From Fontivita pretiosa (GTDB taxonomy: Bacteria > Planctomycetota > Phycisphaerae > Tepidisphaerales > Tepidisphaeraceae), in assembly GCF_050410795.1 (NCBI RefSeq), contig NZ_CP191258.1, forward strand, positions 3,038,001 through 3,102,000: 64,000 nucleotides of DNA, written 5' to 3'. Position 1 is the stretch's first letter; every line of letters begins with the position of its first letter. Below are positions 1-8,158 of the stretch, piece by piece. The notes beneath the pieces are model-generated. The model was not told where the DNA came from, did not search any database, and saw nothing but the letters and a program-made list of their open reading frames with translations. Position numbers and translations under genes: made by a program.

Positions 1-2071
1 ATCTGAGTGGTGGTGCCGTACCAACTGTACGAGTAGCTCGTGGTCTGGCCGCCACTGCCGTCGGTGTTCCGGTACCGCGTCTGGCTGGCCAGCACGTAGA
101 TGTCGGTGTCGCCGTCGCGCAGCACGTAATCTTGCGAGCGCAGCGTAACCACGCTCCCCGTTTCGCCTCGCTTGATCTGCTCCGCCTCAAGCCATCCCTC
201 GACCCCGCCTGCCGAGGTTGTCTCGTAGTACTCGGTGAGCTCGATTAGGCCGCGATCGTCGAAGAGTCCTTCCGCGTTGCCGCCCGGCAAGGTGGGGTCG
301 TTGATCAGGTCAGGCGAGTCGTGGTAGTAGCGGATCACCGCTGATGGGTTCGCGTACAGCGTCAATCGGCCATCAGCATCGTACTGGTAGTAATCGACCC
401 ACTCGCGGCCCGTCGAGGTCTCCTTGAACGCCTTGAGCATCACCTGGCCGTACGCGTTCATGTAGACGATGTTCTGGTTGTTGTCGGGCAGGGTCTCGAC
501 TGTCTTTCGCTTCCAACTGTTGTACCCATCTGAGTTCGAGCTGTCCGTGTAGCTGAAGGTGTAGGTTCCGAAGCCTCCGGAACAGGTCGAGCATCCGTCC
601 GCGCTGACGGTCTCCTTAGTGACGCGGTGTTCGGAGTCATACTCGAAGTAGAGGTTGGCGAACCCCGCGACCTGCGCGTCCGTCGCAGTTGCGGGGTCCG
701 AGTAGTTGGCCTTGAGGCGGCTGTACGCCGCGTCCTCGACGACGTACTTCAGCGCGTGCTGGTATCCGGGTCTGCTCGTCTCGTAATAGCGGTAGTACTT
801 GCCGTCGATGACGTTGCCGTCCTTGTCCTTGACCTCGGCGAGCTCCAGGTCTCCATCGGACCCGTAGCTGTCGGCATCTACGTAGTACGAGTAAGAGACC
901 GAGCGCACTGTCGCGTACGAACCTGCGCCAACTTTGCGGCGCAGCGTCACGCTCTCCAGAAGGCCCGTGTTGGCACCGCTAGCCACATAGCTATAGGCTA
1001 TTGACTCTGTGTGCTGGGTGCCGCCAAACGTGCCCTGGCGCGTGATCTCGGTCAGTTGTCCGCTGCCGTTGTACGTGGTGTCGATAACATTCCCGTACTC
1101 ATCGACCAGGCTGTGCAATGCACCGCGTTGGGGGTCTGGTAATGCGGCGGACGTGCCGACAAAGTCGTAAAAGTACGCGATGCGACCCTTTGCATCGGTG
1201 TACTTCCACCCCAACGATTCTGTTGATTGTCGTCGGTGACTGTTGTTTGCACCAGCGCGTCTCCACGCGAGAACCGGGGCACGTAACTTCCCCCGAAGAG
1301 AGCGCGGTCGAACCACGCCGACGTCGACGCGCTCAGGACCACCTGAACGACCTCTGGTACAAGTCCGGTCCAATAGTCGTTCTCGTAGCCGTGGGCCACC
1401 AATCGCGGTTGCTCGGTGACGACGAAACCAGCGCCGTTGACGTTCTGGTAGCCAACACTGCCACGATTGGTCCACCTCCTGGTGTGCCCAAACCCCCAAC
1501 CGAACGCTTCAGTCGATAGATCGGTAGAGACGTGCGTCAGCGACCCATCAAGGTAGTTCACTGGACCTTCCGAGCTTGGACTCTCTGGACATTTGTAACC
1601 AGGATGAACCTCGCCAAGCGGCTTATCGTCGCAGCCGCAGCCCGGATCCACGAACTTCTGTATATCCACCGTCCAGGCCCAGTCGTCGAAGTCGTCATCG
1701 GGTGTCGGACTGGTCATGCCCGTCATGTCCTCCAACGTGATCGACGAACCACTGACTTTGTAGGCGGAACCGGGGAAGGAGAAGCTGCCAATCCCAGCAC
1801 CGTCGGCGCTTCGATCTACTCTAAATGTGCCCGTCACATACTGCTCGATCGCTGCCTGAAGGCTCGTAGCCTGAACCCAGCCGCCGGTGGGGACGTTGTT
1901 CAGGGTCAAGGAACCGTCGTAATACGTGTAGACGGTGGAACCGCGAACGTAACTGGATATCCCGTTGATCTTGAACCATTGCCCTCCCGCGAGCAGCGTA
2001 CGGCTCTCCAGAGCTTCAATGACACTCTGCCTGATACGAGCAGCGGCGCGAGCGCGACGACGTCGAGACAT
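1..2071 (-). pseudogene. RHS/YD-repeat secreted protein, N-terminal part, frameshifted and running off the window
   Basis: The start at 2071 has a strong Shine-Dalgarno (GGAGG, 2077-2081). The first ~30 residues are Arg-rich and end in IEALESRTLLAG, the planctomycete LEPR-XLL export-associated motif. The first frame covers 1052-2071 and loses homology after about residue 285 (near position 1212). From 1208 down to base 1 a second minus frame is fully open and encodes typical YD-repeat text (WKYTDAKGRIAYFYDF, YYQYDADGRLTLYANP). One missing base in AATCG-TTGGGG near 1212-1216 explains the switch. The family comprises large secreted or cell-surface polymorphic-toxin shells. The rest of the gene lies beyond the left edge. 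The frameshift could be a real inactivation or an assembly error. Confidence 0.8.
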
Positions 2072-2398
2072 GGTAACCTCCGTGTCAGTTGGTGGATTGT
2101 GGAGACGAACCGGGCGGATGAGGCGCCGGCGAAGGTCTCGCCGGCGTGTTCATGGGATAGCAGGCGCGCACGAAAACTGGCTGAGGTGCGGCGCATGTTC
2201 GTCCGGTCCAGTTAGCAGGGCGCACAGTAGAGGCAGGGATTCTGAACGGCTGCTACGGGTCTGTTAGCACACAGAACCCGAGCCGGTGCCGTAGGCGCGA
2301 TGCGTCAACTTGATAAAGAAAACCTCGCTGCCACCGGCCCAAGAGCCGGCGTTCGGTCCCCAGCGAGTGACCCAACGTCGGCAGGATATCCGGGCTAG
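2072..2398. other. Leader of the RHS gene; no gene seen
   Basis: No convincing ORF. It contains the RHS Shine-Dalgarno and a perfect 9-bp inverted repeat (CGCCGGCGA, 2123-2131 and 2137-2145) in the presumed 5' leader. It ends at the CTAG target of the IS5 element (2395-2398). Confidence 0.5.
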
Positions 2399-3269
2399 GC
2401 ACTGTCTGAAAACAGTAGTTTGAGATACCGGCGGATCATCGCCAACTGCAGCATTCCATGGAAATGCACGGCCAGCTTCTCGAACCGCGTTCCGATGCGC
2501 CGGAACTCCTTGAGCCAGCCGACGCACTGCTCGGCCACGCAGCGGCCGCGGTAGGCCCAGCGGTCGAACCACACCGCCGGGTCATGTCGCGCCAGCTCAT
2601 TTTCCCTGTGCGGAATCACCGGCTCGATCTTCTGCTCGGCCAGCCAGTCGCGCACGCGCTGCACGCTGTATCCTTTGTCGCCGGCGAGCTTGCGGGGCTT
2701 GTGGCGACGCTTGCGTTTCTTTCGTCGTCGGCCGATCAGCGTCGCGATCGCCTCTGCGATGACCGATTCGGCGCGCGTCGATTCGTGGACTTGCCCGGCG
2801 GTGACTTCGATGGCAAGCGGAGTGCCCGCACCGTCAGTGACCACGTGGAATTTGGAGCCAAACCCGCCTCGCGAGCGGCCCAGTGCGTGGTCGGCGGGTT
2901 CGTCGGGGTGCCGTCGGCAACTTTTTTGTCAGCCCCGGCCGCAGCGCGGGCGGCGCGGACGGATGACCCGTCCACGCACCACAGTTCCCAGTCGATGTAT
3001 CCCTGGTTGTCGAGCTTGACCTGCAGCGTCTCGATGATGCGGGCAAAGACGCCGCTTTTTCGCCACTTGCGAAAGTGGTCGTACACGGTCTGCCAGGGGC
3101 CGAAGCGTTCGGGCAGATCGCGCCAAGGCGCGCCGGTACAGAGAATCCAGAAAATACCGTTGAGCAGCGTTCGTCGATCGCGAGCCGGGCGTCCGGTTCG
3201 GGCCGTGCTCCGCGGCAGATGCGGCTCGACCAACGCCCATTGCTCGTCCGTCAGCTCGTGGCGTTTCAT
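2395..3269 (-). CDS. IS5-family transposase, two overlapping frames joined by -1 frameshift (copy 1)
   Basis: Start at 3269 (MKRHELTDEQWALVEPHLP) behind GGAGG; a GTG 24 bases upstream is possible but less likely. The first frame (to 2736) carries the DUF4096-like N-terminus and the catalytic VDGSS Asp. The second frame carries GRSRGGFGSKFH and the remaining DDE region (DKGY, RENE). A run of six A then G after GADKK is the likely -1 slip site, giving a fused protein of ~290 residues. The stop codon TAG is supplied by the CTAG target duplication, not by the element. Probably functional if frameshifting occurs. Confidence 0.88.
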
Positions 3270-3329
3270 GAGTGGCGACCTCCATGTCGTCACGGCAGTG
3301 TATGCGAATTCGGAGTTTTCAGACAGAGC
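2399..3329 (-). mobile_element. IS5-family (IS427-like) insertion sequence, copy 1
   Basis: 931 bp with terminal inverted repeats GC[A/T]CTGTCTGAAAAC, flanked by CTAG direct repeats at 2395-2398 and 3330-3333. It is the same element as 42034-42964 but in inverse orientation; the visible protein differences are only a few residues (e.g. DRW versus DRR, LAM versus LAI). Transposase type, size and YTAR-like target fit the IS5 family. Confidence 0.93.
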
Positions 3330-3333
3330 CTAG

Positions 3334-3617
3334 GCAAAATAGCAAAAGAAAAATTTATCCAAACGTAGTTTTATTTCGCCAATTACGGCTATGTCTCCAA
3401 AAATGGCGCCAATGAAGGACTTGCGCATCGTCTTTGATGGTTCACATCGCTGCGCAATTCCGCACGCCCCTCGGCATTCGTGATTGGCCAGCCCGTGAGC
3501 GTAAATATGCTCGTCGAATGAGCACTTATCCCTCCTGGTTCTGAGCCGATGAACGGAGTAGAGTTCCCCGACGATCCCCTGGGGCTGGGCCTTGCGTGGA
3601 GTGATTCCCGATCACGA
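3334..3617. other. AT-richer junction between IS copy 1 and the prophage; no gene assigned
   Basis: No convincing gene on either strand. The first ~40 bases are A/T-rich and, read on the minus strand, could encode a hydrophobic stretch in frame with the zinc-ribbon tail found beyond IS copy 2 (see findings). No direct repeat of the tRNA-Arg 3' end is visible here, so the left attachment site is not identified. Confidence 0.45.
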
Positions 3618-3633
3618 CTATACCACGGTATAG
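3618..3633 (+). promoter_or_regulatory. Prophage palindrome site 1 (CTATACC-AC-GGTATAG)
   Basis: Best copy of a 16-bp inverted repeat seen six times in the prophage, here 15 bases before the presumed first late gene. It could be an operator or a phage promoter element. Confidence 0.65.
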
Positions 3634-3648
3634 ATTCGTGAGCAACCA

Positions 3649-4503
3649 TTGCTGAAGAGACGCGCCAAGGACGGTGCCAAGCCCGCGGCCAGCGGCGCCG
3701 CGCGGGACAAAGCGGGGCGCTCCACGCGCGCACGCCCGCCCAAGCCCCGGCCCGGTCCCGCGCCGGCTGCCTCCAAGCCCAGCGCGTCCTCAGTGCCCAG
3801 CCCGGACGCCCCCAAGCCAGTTCACGACCTGATCCCCGATCATCGCCTACCCAGCTCGCCCGAGGCCCAGGCAGAGGCGCTGCTGGCCAAGGCGGGCGTT
3901 GAGCGGAAGCAGACGGCGGCGATCGCCACGGCGAAGAGCCGGCTCAATCCCACCATGCCCGCCGGCGGCGGCGAGAACACTGAAGTGCGCATCATCGAGA
4001 GCCTGGCCGACCCCAGACAGCGGCCCCTCACGATCGAGCAGCGGTGCGAGCGGCTGGGGATCTCGCGAAGCACCTGGTACAGGCACATGGAGGATCCGCT
4101 GTTTCGCGCCCGGGCGACGGCGGCCTGGCGGGAGTGCTGCCGGGACCGCCTTGGGCAAGTGATGGAGGCGCTGCTCAACAGCGCGATCATCGTGGGCCGC
4201 GAGGGGCATCAGGACCGCAAGCTGCTGCTGGAGCTGCTGGGGGAATACACGCCCGGCCTGAAGGTTGAGGGCGAGCAGCGGCCCGACGCCGGCACGCGCG
4301 GGGCGCTTGAGGACTGCAGCGACGAGCAGCTTTTGCTGCTGTTTGAGGGCAAGGTGCACCTTCTGCCGCCCGGCGTGCAGCGCCGCCTGGGGCATGAAGT
4401 CCCACCGCCGGACGAGCCTGAGAGTCAAAAAACGCGCGGCGGCCCGGAGGCCGCCGCGACGAGTATGGCCGGGGTGGGGGGGAACCCCGGCCGGGGATCA
4501 TGA
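3649..4503 (+). CDS. Putative phage terminase small subunit / HTH DNA-binding protein
   Basis: 284 residues from a TTG start 15 bases after palindrome site 1; the start is uncertain because no good Shine-Dalgarno is visible. The first ~75 residues are low-complexity Pro/Ala/Lys. The central region (about residues 122-165, LTIEQRCERLGISRSTWYRHM) is a helix-turn-helix like those in small terminase subunits of the phBC6A51 type. A hydrophobic acidic segment (EQLLLLFEGKVHLLP) follows near residue 230. Small terminases bind pac/cos DNA and deliver it to the large subunit. Position at the head of the packaging genes fits. It could instead be a phage regulator. Confidence 0.6.
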   Translation: MLKRRAKDGAKPAASGAARDKAGRSTRARPPKPRPGPAPAASKPSASSVPSPDAPKPVHDLIPDHRLPSSPEAQAEALLAKAGVERKQTAAIATAKSRLNPTMPAGGGENTEVRIIESLADPRQRPLTIEQRCERLGISRSTWYRHMEDPLFRARATAAWRECCRDRLGQVMEALLNSAIIVGREGHQDRKLLLELLGEYTPGLKVEGEQRPDAGTRGALEDCSDEQLLLLFEGKVHLLPPGVQRRLGHEVPPPDEPESQKTRGGPEAAATSMAGVGGNPGRGS

Positions 4504-4512
4504 GCGGATGGA

Positions 4513-4528
4513 CTATACCAGGGTAAAG
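4513..4528 (+). promoter_or_regulatory. Prophage palindrome site 2 (CTATACC-AG-GGTAAAG)
   Basis: Imperfect copy of the 16-bp repeat, 34 bases upstream of the next gene's ATG. Confidence 0.6.
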
Positions 4529-4562
4529 ATAACCACGCAAGAAAAAAAAGGAGCAACGGGAC

Positions 4563-5045
4563 ATGGCACGCAAGCACAGCCACCAGACGGCGCCGGCGAA
4601 CAGCGTGCGGCGCGACGCGCGCGTGGACCGGATCGGGTTCGTGAAGGAGGTCGCCGCCCAGTACATCGAGGGCGCCGATGGCCTGAAGGCACGAGTGAAG
4701 GCGGGCATGAAGCCCGGCGAGCGGGTCGAGGGAGACTACTTCTTCGGCCGGCTGGATGCGTCCACCAGCACCAGCATCTCGGCCGCGGGCGTCGTGAAGC
4801 TGTACGACGCGGGCCAGCTCACGCGCCCTCAGCTCGTCAGCCTCATCGGGTCGATCAACGCCGAGCAGGCGCGACGGCTCATTGACCCGCAGACGCTCGA
4901 AAAGCTGACCACCAGGCGGGCGGGCACGCCCCGCTTGGTCGTCGATCGGTTGCCGGGCGTCCAGGGCGAGCTGGTTGACTGGATCAAGCGTCTGAGCGAC
5001 GCGATCACGGCCGGCAGGGGCGAAGAACCAAGAGTCGCGGCATGA
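4563..5045 (+). CDS. Hypothetical phage protein
   Basis: 160 residues; ATG preceded by AAGGAG at a normal distance and by palindrome site 2. Basic N-terminus, then KARVKAGMKPGERVEGDYFFGRLD and two short helical blocks. No recognised domain. It lies between the small terminase candidate and the sigma factor in the same direction. High GC3 supports a real gene. Confidence 0.65.
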   Translation: MARKHSHQTAPANSVRRDARVDRIGFVKEVAAQYIEGADGLKARVKAGMKPGERVEGDYFFGRLDASTSTSISAAGVVKLYDAGQLTRPQLVSLIGSINAEQARRLIDPQTLEKLTTRRAGTPRLVVDRLPGVQGELVDWIKRLSDAITAGRGEEPRVAA

Positions 5046-5058
5046 ACGGGCCGAGGCG

Positions 5059-5442
5059 ATGCCGAGAATGAAAACAACGCTGGCGGCATCCTTTGACGTG
5101 CGATCGGTGAGCTGCACGGCTCGGCGGGTTGTCGAGTTCGCGGTGCTCGACACGGACACAGGGCCGCAGGCGCTGATGCCTGGCGATTGGGTGGTGACGA
5201 TCGGCGGCGGCGATGGCAGGCCGTCGATCCAGATGGCCTTCAGGAACGCGGACTTCCAGCGGCTGTTCATGCCGGTCACTTCTTCGGCAGCGGCAATCGC
5301 CGCGGCGCCGGTCGAGCAACTCGTGCCCGACGCGATCCCGCCGGCGCCGCCGCGCCCGGTGGGCCTGGTCGGCCAGAACCTGGCCGGGTGGCTGCGACAG
5401 AAGACGGTCGAGGAACAGGAGCCGAACCGCCGCGTGGCTTGA
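5059..5442 (+). CDS. Hypothetical phage protein
   Basis: 127 residues, starting 13 bases after the previous stop. Predicted beta-rich N-terminal half (SCTARRVVEFAVLD, GDWVVTIGGGDGRPS), then an Ala/Pro linker and a short C-terminal helix (LVGQNLAGWLRQKTVEEQ). Family not recognised. Confidence 0.55.
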   Translation: MPRMKTTLAASFDVRSVSCTARRVVEFAVLDTDTGPQALMPGDWVVTIGGGDGRPSIQMAFRNADFQRLFMPVTSSAAAIAAAPVEQLVPDAIPPAPPRPVGLVGQNLAGWLRQKTVEEQEPNRRVA

Positions 5443-5522
5443 CGCGATGGACGTGCAAAAGGATCCGTCGTTCCCGCGCGGATCCGCAAAGCCAGCAGAG
5501 GGGCTGGGGAGTCCCACAACCT

Positions 5523-6251
5523 GTGCAGCTCGAACAACTCGATGAACAGGCCCGCGGGATGTGGACCTGCTTCCACCACGATCGCACCAACCTGACCGCC
5601 TTGAACGCCCTGAGCCTGATCTACCTGCCGCTGGCGCGGCGAGCGGCTCACAGTGAGGCGTGCGGCCCGACCGGGCGGCGCCACCGCATCATCGAGGCCT
5701 GCGACCTTGATGACCTGGAGCAGCTCGGGTTTCTGGCCCTGCGGAAGCTGATCGCCAGTTATCGTCCCGATCGCAACGGCGGGTCGTTCGTGAAGTACGC
5801 CAGTCCCATCATGCGGCTGCGGATCAAGGCCGAGGCGCGCGTGTACGCCTTCCTGGGCCGCCGCGGATGCGCGCACGTTGTCAAGTGCTCGATCGACGAC
5901 GAACAAGAGCAGGACCGCATCGGCGCCCTGGCCGCCGACGACGAGCCTGGATCGCTGGACATGGAGGATCGTGACTTTTTGGATTGGCTGTGCGGCCGGC
6001 TGGGTTGCAAGCTGGGCCGCGTGTTTGTCAGCCGGTTTCTGCTCGGCATGAACGCCGCGCAGATCGCCGATGAGATGGGAGTCAGTGTGTCGGCGGTGTC
6101 GATCTGGATTCATCGTAAGATCCTGCCGATGGTGCACAGCCTCTGCCGGGAGCACGCCCCGGCGGACCAGAGGACGCGGCTGCATCATCTGGCCAGGGCA
6201 CGAGTCCCGATCAAGAAGAACGGGGCTGGGAATCCTCAAAGGGCCGCCTGA
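5523..6251 (+). CDS. Phage-encoded sigma-70-family RNA polymerase factor
   Basis: 242 residues from GTG 5523 (GGGGAG upstream; ATG 5559 is an alternative). Region 2-like sequence lies near residues 58-95 (DDLEQLGFLALRKLIASY, then GGSFVKYASPIMRLRIK). A region 4 helix-turn-helix lies near residues 160-200 (LGMNAAQIADEMGVSVSAVSIW). Such factors redirect host RNA polymerase to phage late promoters. The stop overlaps the terminase start (TGATG), implying translational coupling. The CTATACC palindrome sites are plausible but unproven targets. It could also regulate as an anti-host factor. Confidence 0.75.
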   Translation: MQLEQLDEQARGMWTCFHHDRTNLTALNALSLIYLPLARRAAHSEACGPTGRRHRIIEACDLDDLEQLGFLALRKLIASYRPDRNGGSFVKYASPIMRLRIKAEARVYAFLGRRGCAHVVKCSIDDEQEQDRIGALAADDEPGSLDMEDRDFLDWLCGRLGCKLGRVFVSRFLLGMNAAQIADEMGVSVSAVSIWIHRKILPMVHSLCREHAPADQRTRLHHLARARVPIKKNGAGNPQRAA

Positions 6252-7990
6252 TGTCGATCGTGCTGTCGGCCGACGAGCGGGCCGAGATCCTGCAACTGGC
6301 GTGGCGCCAGCAGGTGTGCGAAAAGCACCGCCGGCTGCGGCCCGCCGACTACTACAACCCTCACCACGGCGGGCAGCTCCAGTTCCATAAAGCGCCCCAC
6401 ACCGTGCGCTGCCTGTTTCCCGGCAACGGCTTTGGCAAGACCACGGCCGCCGGCGTCGAGGTCAACTGGTGGGTCACCCACTCGCACCCGTGGCAGCAGA
6501 TCCCCAGGCGCCCGCTGATCGTGATCTGGTGCTGCGAGACCTTCAAGCAGTTCAAGATCCTGCGCACCCAGCTCGAAGAGCAATGCTTCGACCGGCCCTT
6601 CCGGTTCAACAAGGGGGACAATCTCTACAGCTTCGAGGGCGGCCCGTTCCCCGGCTCGCAAATGTTTCTGGTCAGCGGCGACGCGAGCTGGACGCACGTG
6701 CAGGGGATCAACCCGGACCTGGTCATCTTCGACGAAGAACCGCCCGAGGCGCTGTGGAACGAGATGAAGATGCGGCGCCGCGGCCTGCGCAAGACGCGAT
6801 ACTGCTTCGCCGCCACCGCCACCCGAGGCATGACCTGGATGTACCGCGACCTGTACGTGCCGTGGCTCAAGCACCACGCCGATCAGGGCCTGGACGAGCT
6901 GGCGGCCATGTGCGCGCAGACCCACCCGACGCTGTGGGTCTGGCCGCGCGGGGGCATCGACTCCAACCCCGGCGCCGATCGCGGGGATCGCGCCTGGTAT
7001 CACAGCCAGACGTTCAACAGCGATGCTGAGCGCAGCGTGCGGCTGGGCGGCGGGTTTGCCGACTTCTCGGGCACGCCGGTGTTCGACCTGTTCGCCCTGG
7101 AGCAGCAGCTCAAGAACCTCCAGGACGGCCAAGTGGGGGCATTCGTCCATGTGCCGGCGAAGAATGCCGACGATAAGCGCGCGATCACGATCACGGACAG
7201 GAGTACCGGCAAAACGGCGCGGATGCTGCTGGTGTTCGCAGCCTGCGGCGTCACTGACAAGGGGCGCGTGACGATCTTCAAGCGACCGATCCCCGGACAC
7301 AAGTACGTGATCGGGCACGACTCGGCCTACGGGCTGCGCGACGGCGACTTCGATGCCGCCGTGGTGCTGGATCGGATGACCGGCGAGCAGGTTGCCGAGG
7401 CGTACGGCCGCTGGGGTCCAAGCTGGGCCGAGCAGCTCTTGGGGCTGGCCTGGCACTACAACCAGGCGTTCCTGTGCGGCGAGCGGCAGGTCGGGCTGTT
7501 CGCGATGCGCCGGCTCTTCGACGACTTCGGCTACACGTACCAGTACATGCGACGCGACGAACAGAAACGCGACCGCGACCAGAGCCAGGACCTGGGGCAT
7601 CACCGGCTTAAGGGCGACTTGACCATCCCGCGCCTGAGGCGCGCGATCGCGCCGCGCGACATCCACGGCCGCCTGGCCGAGCCGCAGATCATCATTCGCT
7701 CACGCGAGCTGCACCGCCAACTCGTGAAGTTTCAGTTCCGGCCGCGGCTGAAAACGATGGAGCTTCACGAAGCGCACGATGAGGATCTGGAGTACGGGGC
7801 GCCCACCGGCGATCACGACGACCTGGTCTTCGCCGCCGGCTACGCACAGATGGCCCTGCACGAGGTCGATAAGGTGAACGCGCCTGAAGTGGAGTACCCC
7901 GAAGGCTCCGCCGGCGAGGTGTTCGGGATCAGGCAGAAGTTTTACCCCGCACCAAAGCAAAGCGACCCGTTCGCGCAAGACGATAAGTGA
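6251..7990 (+). CDS. terL: Terminase large subunit (packaging ATPase-nuclease)
   Basis: 579 residues. Walker A GNGFGKTT lies at residues 58-65, Walker B LVIFDEE near 157-163, and a coupling-type segment (FAATATRG) follows. The C-terminal RNase H-like nuclease carries acidic residues in IGHDSAYGLRDGDFDAAV (~353-370) and GDHDDLVFA (~520-528). The length is normal for TerL. It pumps genomic DNA into the prohead through the portal encoded just downstream and cuts concatemers. The start overlaps the sigma factor stop by one base. Confidence 0.93.
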   Translation: MSIVLSADERAEILQLAWRQQVCEKHRRLRPADYYNPHHGGQLQFHKAPHTVRCLFPGNGFGKTTAAGVEVNWWVTHSHPWQQIPRRPLIVIWCCETFKQFKILRTQLEEQCFDRPFRFNKGDNLYSFEGGPFPGSQMFLVSGDASWTHVQGINPDLVIFDEEPPEALWNEMKMRRRGLRKTRYCFAATATRGMTWMYRDLYVPWLKHHADQGLDELAAMCAQTHPTLWVWPRGGIDSNPGADRGDRAWYHSQTFNSDAERSVRLGGGFADFSGTPVFDLFALEQQLKNLQDGQVGAFVHVPAKNADDKRAITITDRSTGKTARMLLVFAACGVTDKGRVTIFKRPIPGHKYVIGHDSAYGLRDGDFDAAVVLDRMTGEQVAEAYGRWGPSWAEQLLGLAWHYNQAFLCGERQVGLFAMRRLFDDFGYTYQYMRRDEQKRDRDQSQDLGHHRLKGDLTIPRLRRAIAPRDIHGRLAEPQIIIRSRELHRQLVKFQFRPRLKTMELHEAHDEDLEYGAPTGDHDDLVFAAGYAQMALHEVDKVNAPEVEYPEGSAGEVFGIRQKFYPAPKQSDPFAQDDK

Positions 7991-8005
7991 GCGGAGGATG
8001 GTCAC

Positions 8006-8125
8006 ATGGACGTGCTTGAACCACTGGCGTGCCGCGCGGCGATCGGCGTGGGCTGGGTCGTTCTTGTCGCCGGGGCGATTCACCTGCTGAATCTCTACAA
8101 GGCCCGGCGCCGTTCCCGCGGCTGA
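8006..8125 (+). CDS. Small single-pass membrane protein
   Basis: 39 residues; ATG preceded by GGAGG. One transmembrane segment (AAIGVGWVVLVAGAIHLLNL) followed by a basic tail (YKARRRSRG). It sits in the 170-base gap between terL and the portal gene. Good ribosome site and codon use argue that it is real. Function unknown. Confidence 0.55.
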   Translation: MDVLEPLACRAAIGVGWVVLVAGAIHLLNLYKARRRSRG

Positions 8126-8134
8126 CGCACAACC

Positions 8135-8150
8135 GGGGGCTGTGGCGAGG
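8135..8150 (+). promoter_or_regulatory. Virion-gene leader motif (GGGGGCTGTGGCGAGG)
   Basis: One of four close copies of GGGCTGTRGMRAG, each 10-25 bases before a virion gene start. Here it precedes the GTG of the portal gene, which lacks a usual Shine-Dalgarno. Confidence 0.5.
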
Positions 8151-8158
8151 TAGCCACC

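Noticed and set aside
4425..6239. 604-residue minus-strand ORF
   Set aside because: Shadow of four plus-strand phage genes including the sigma factor.
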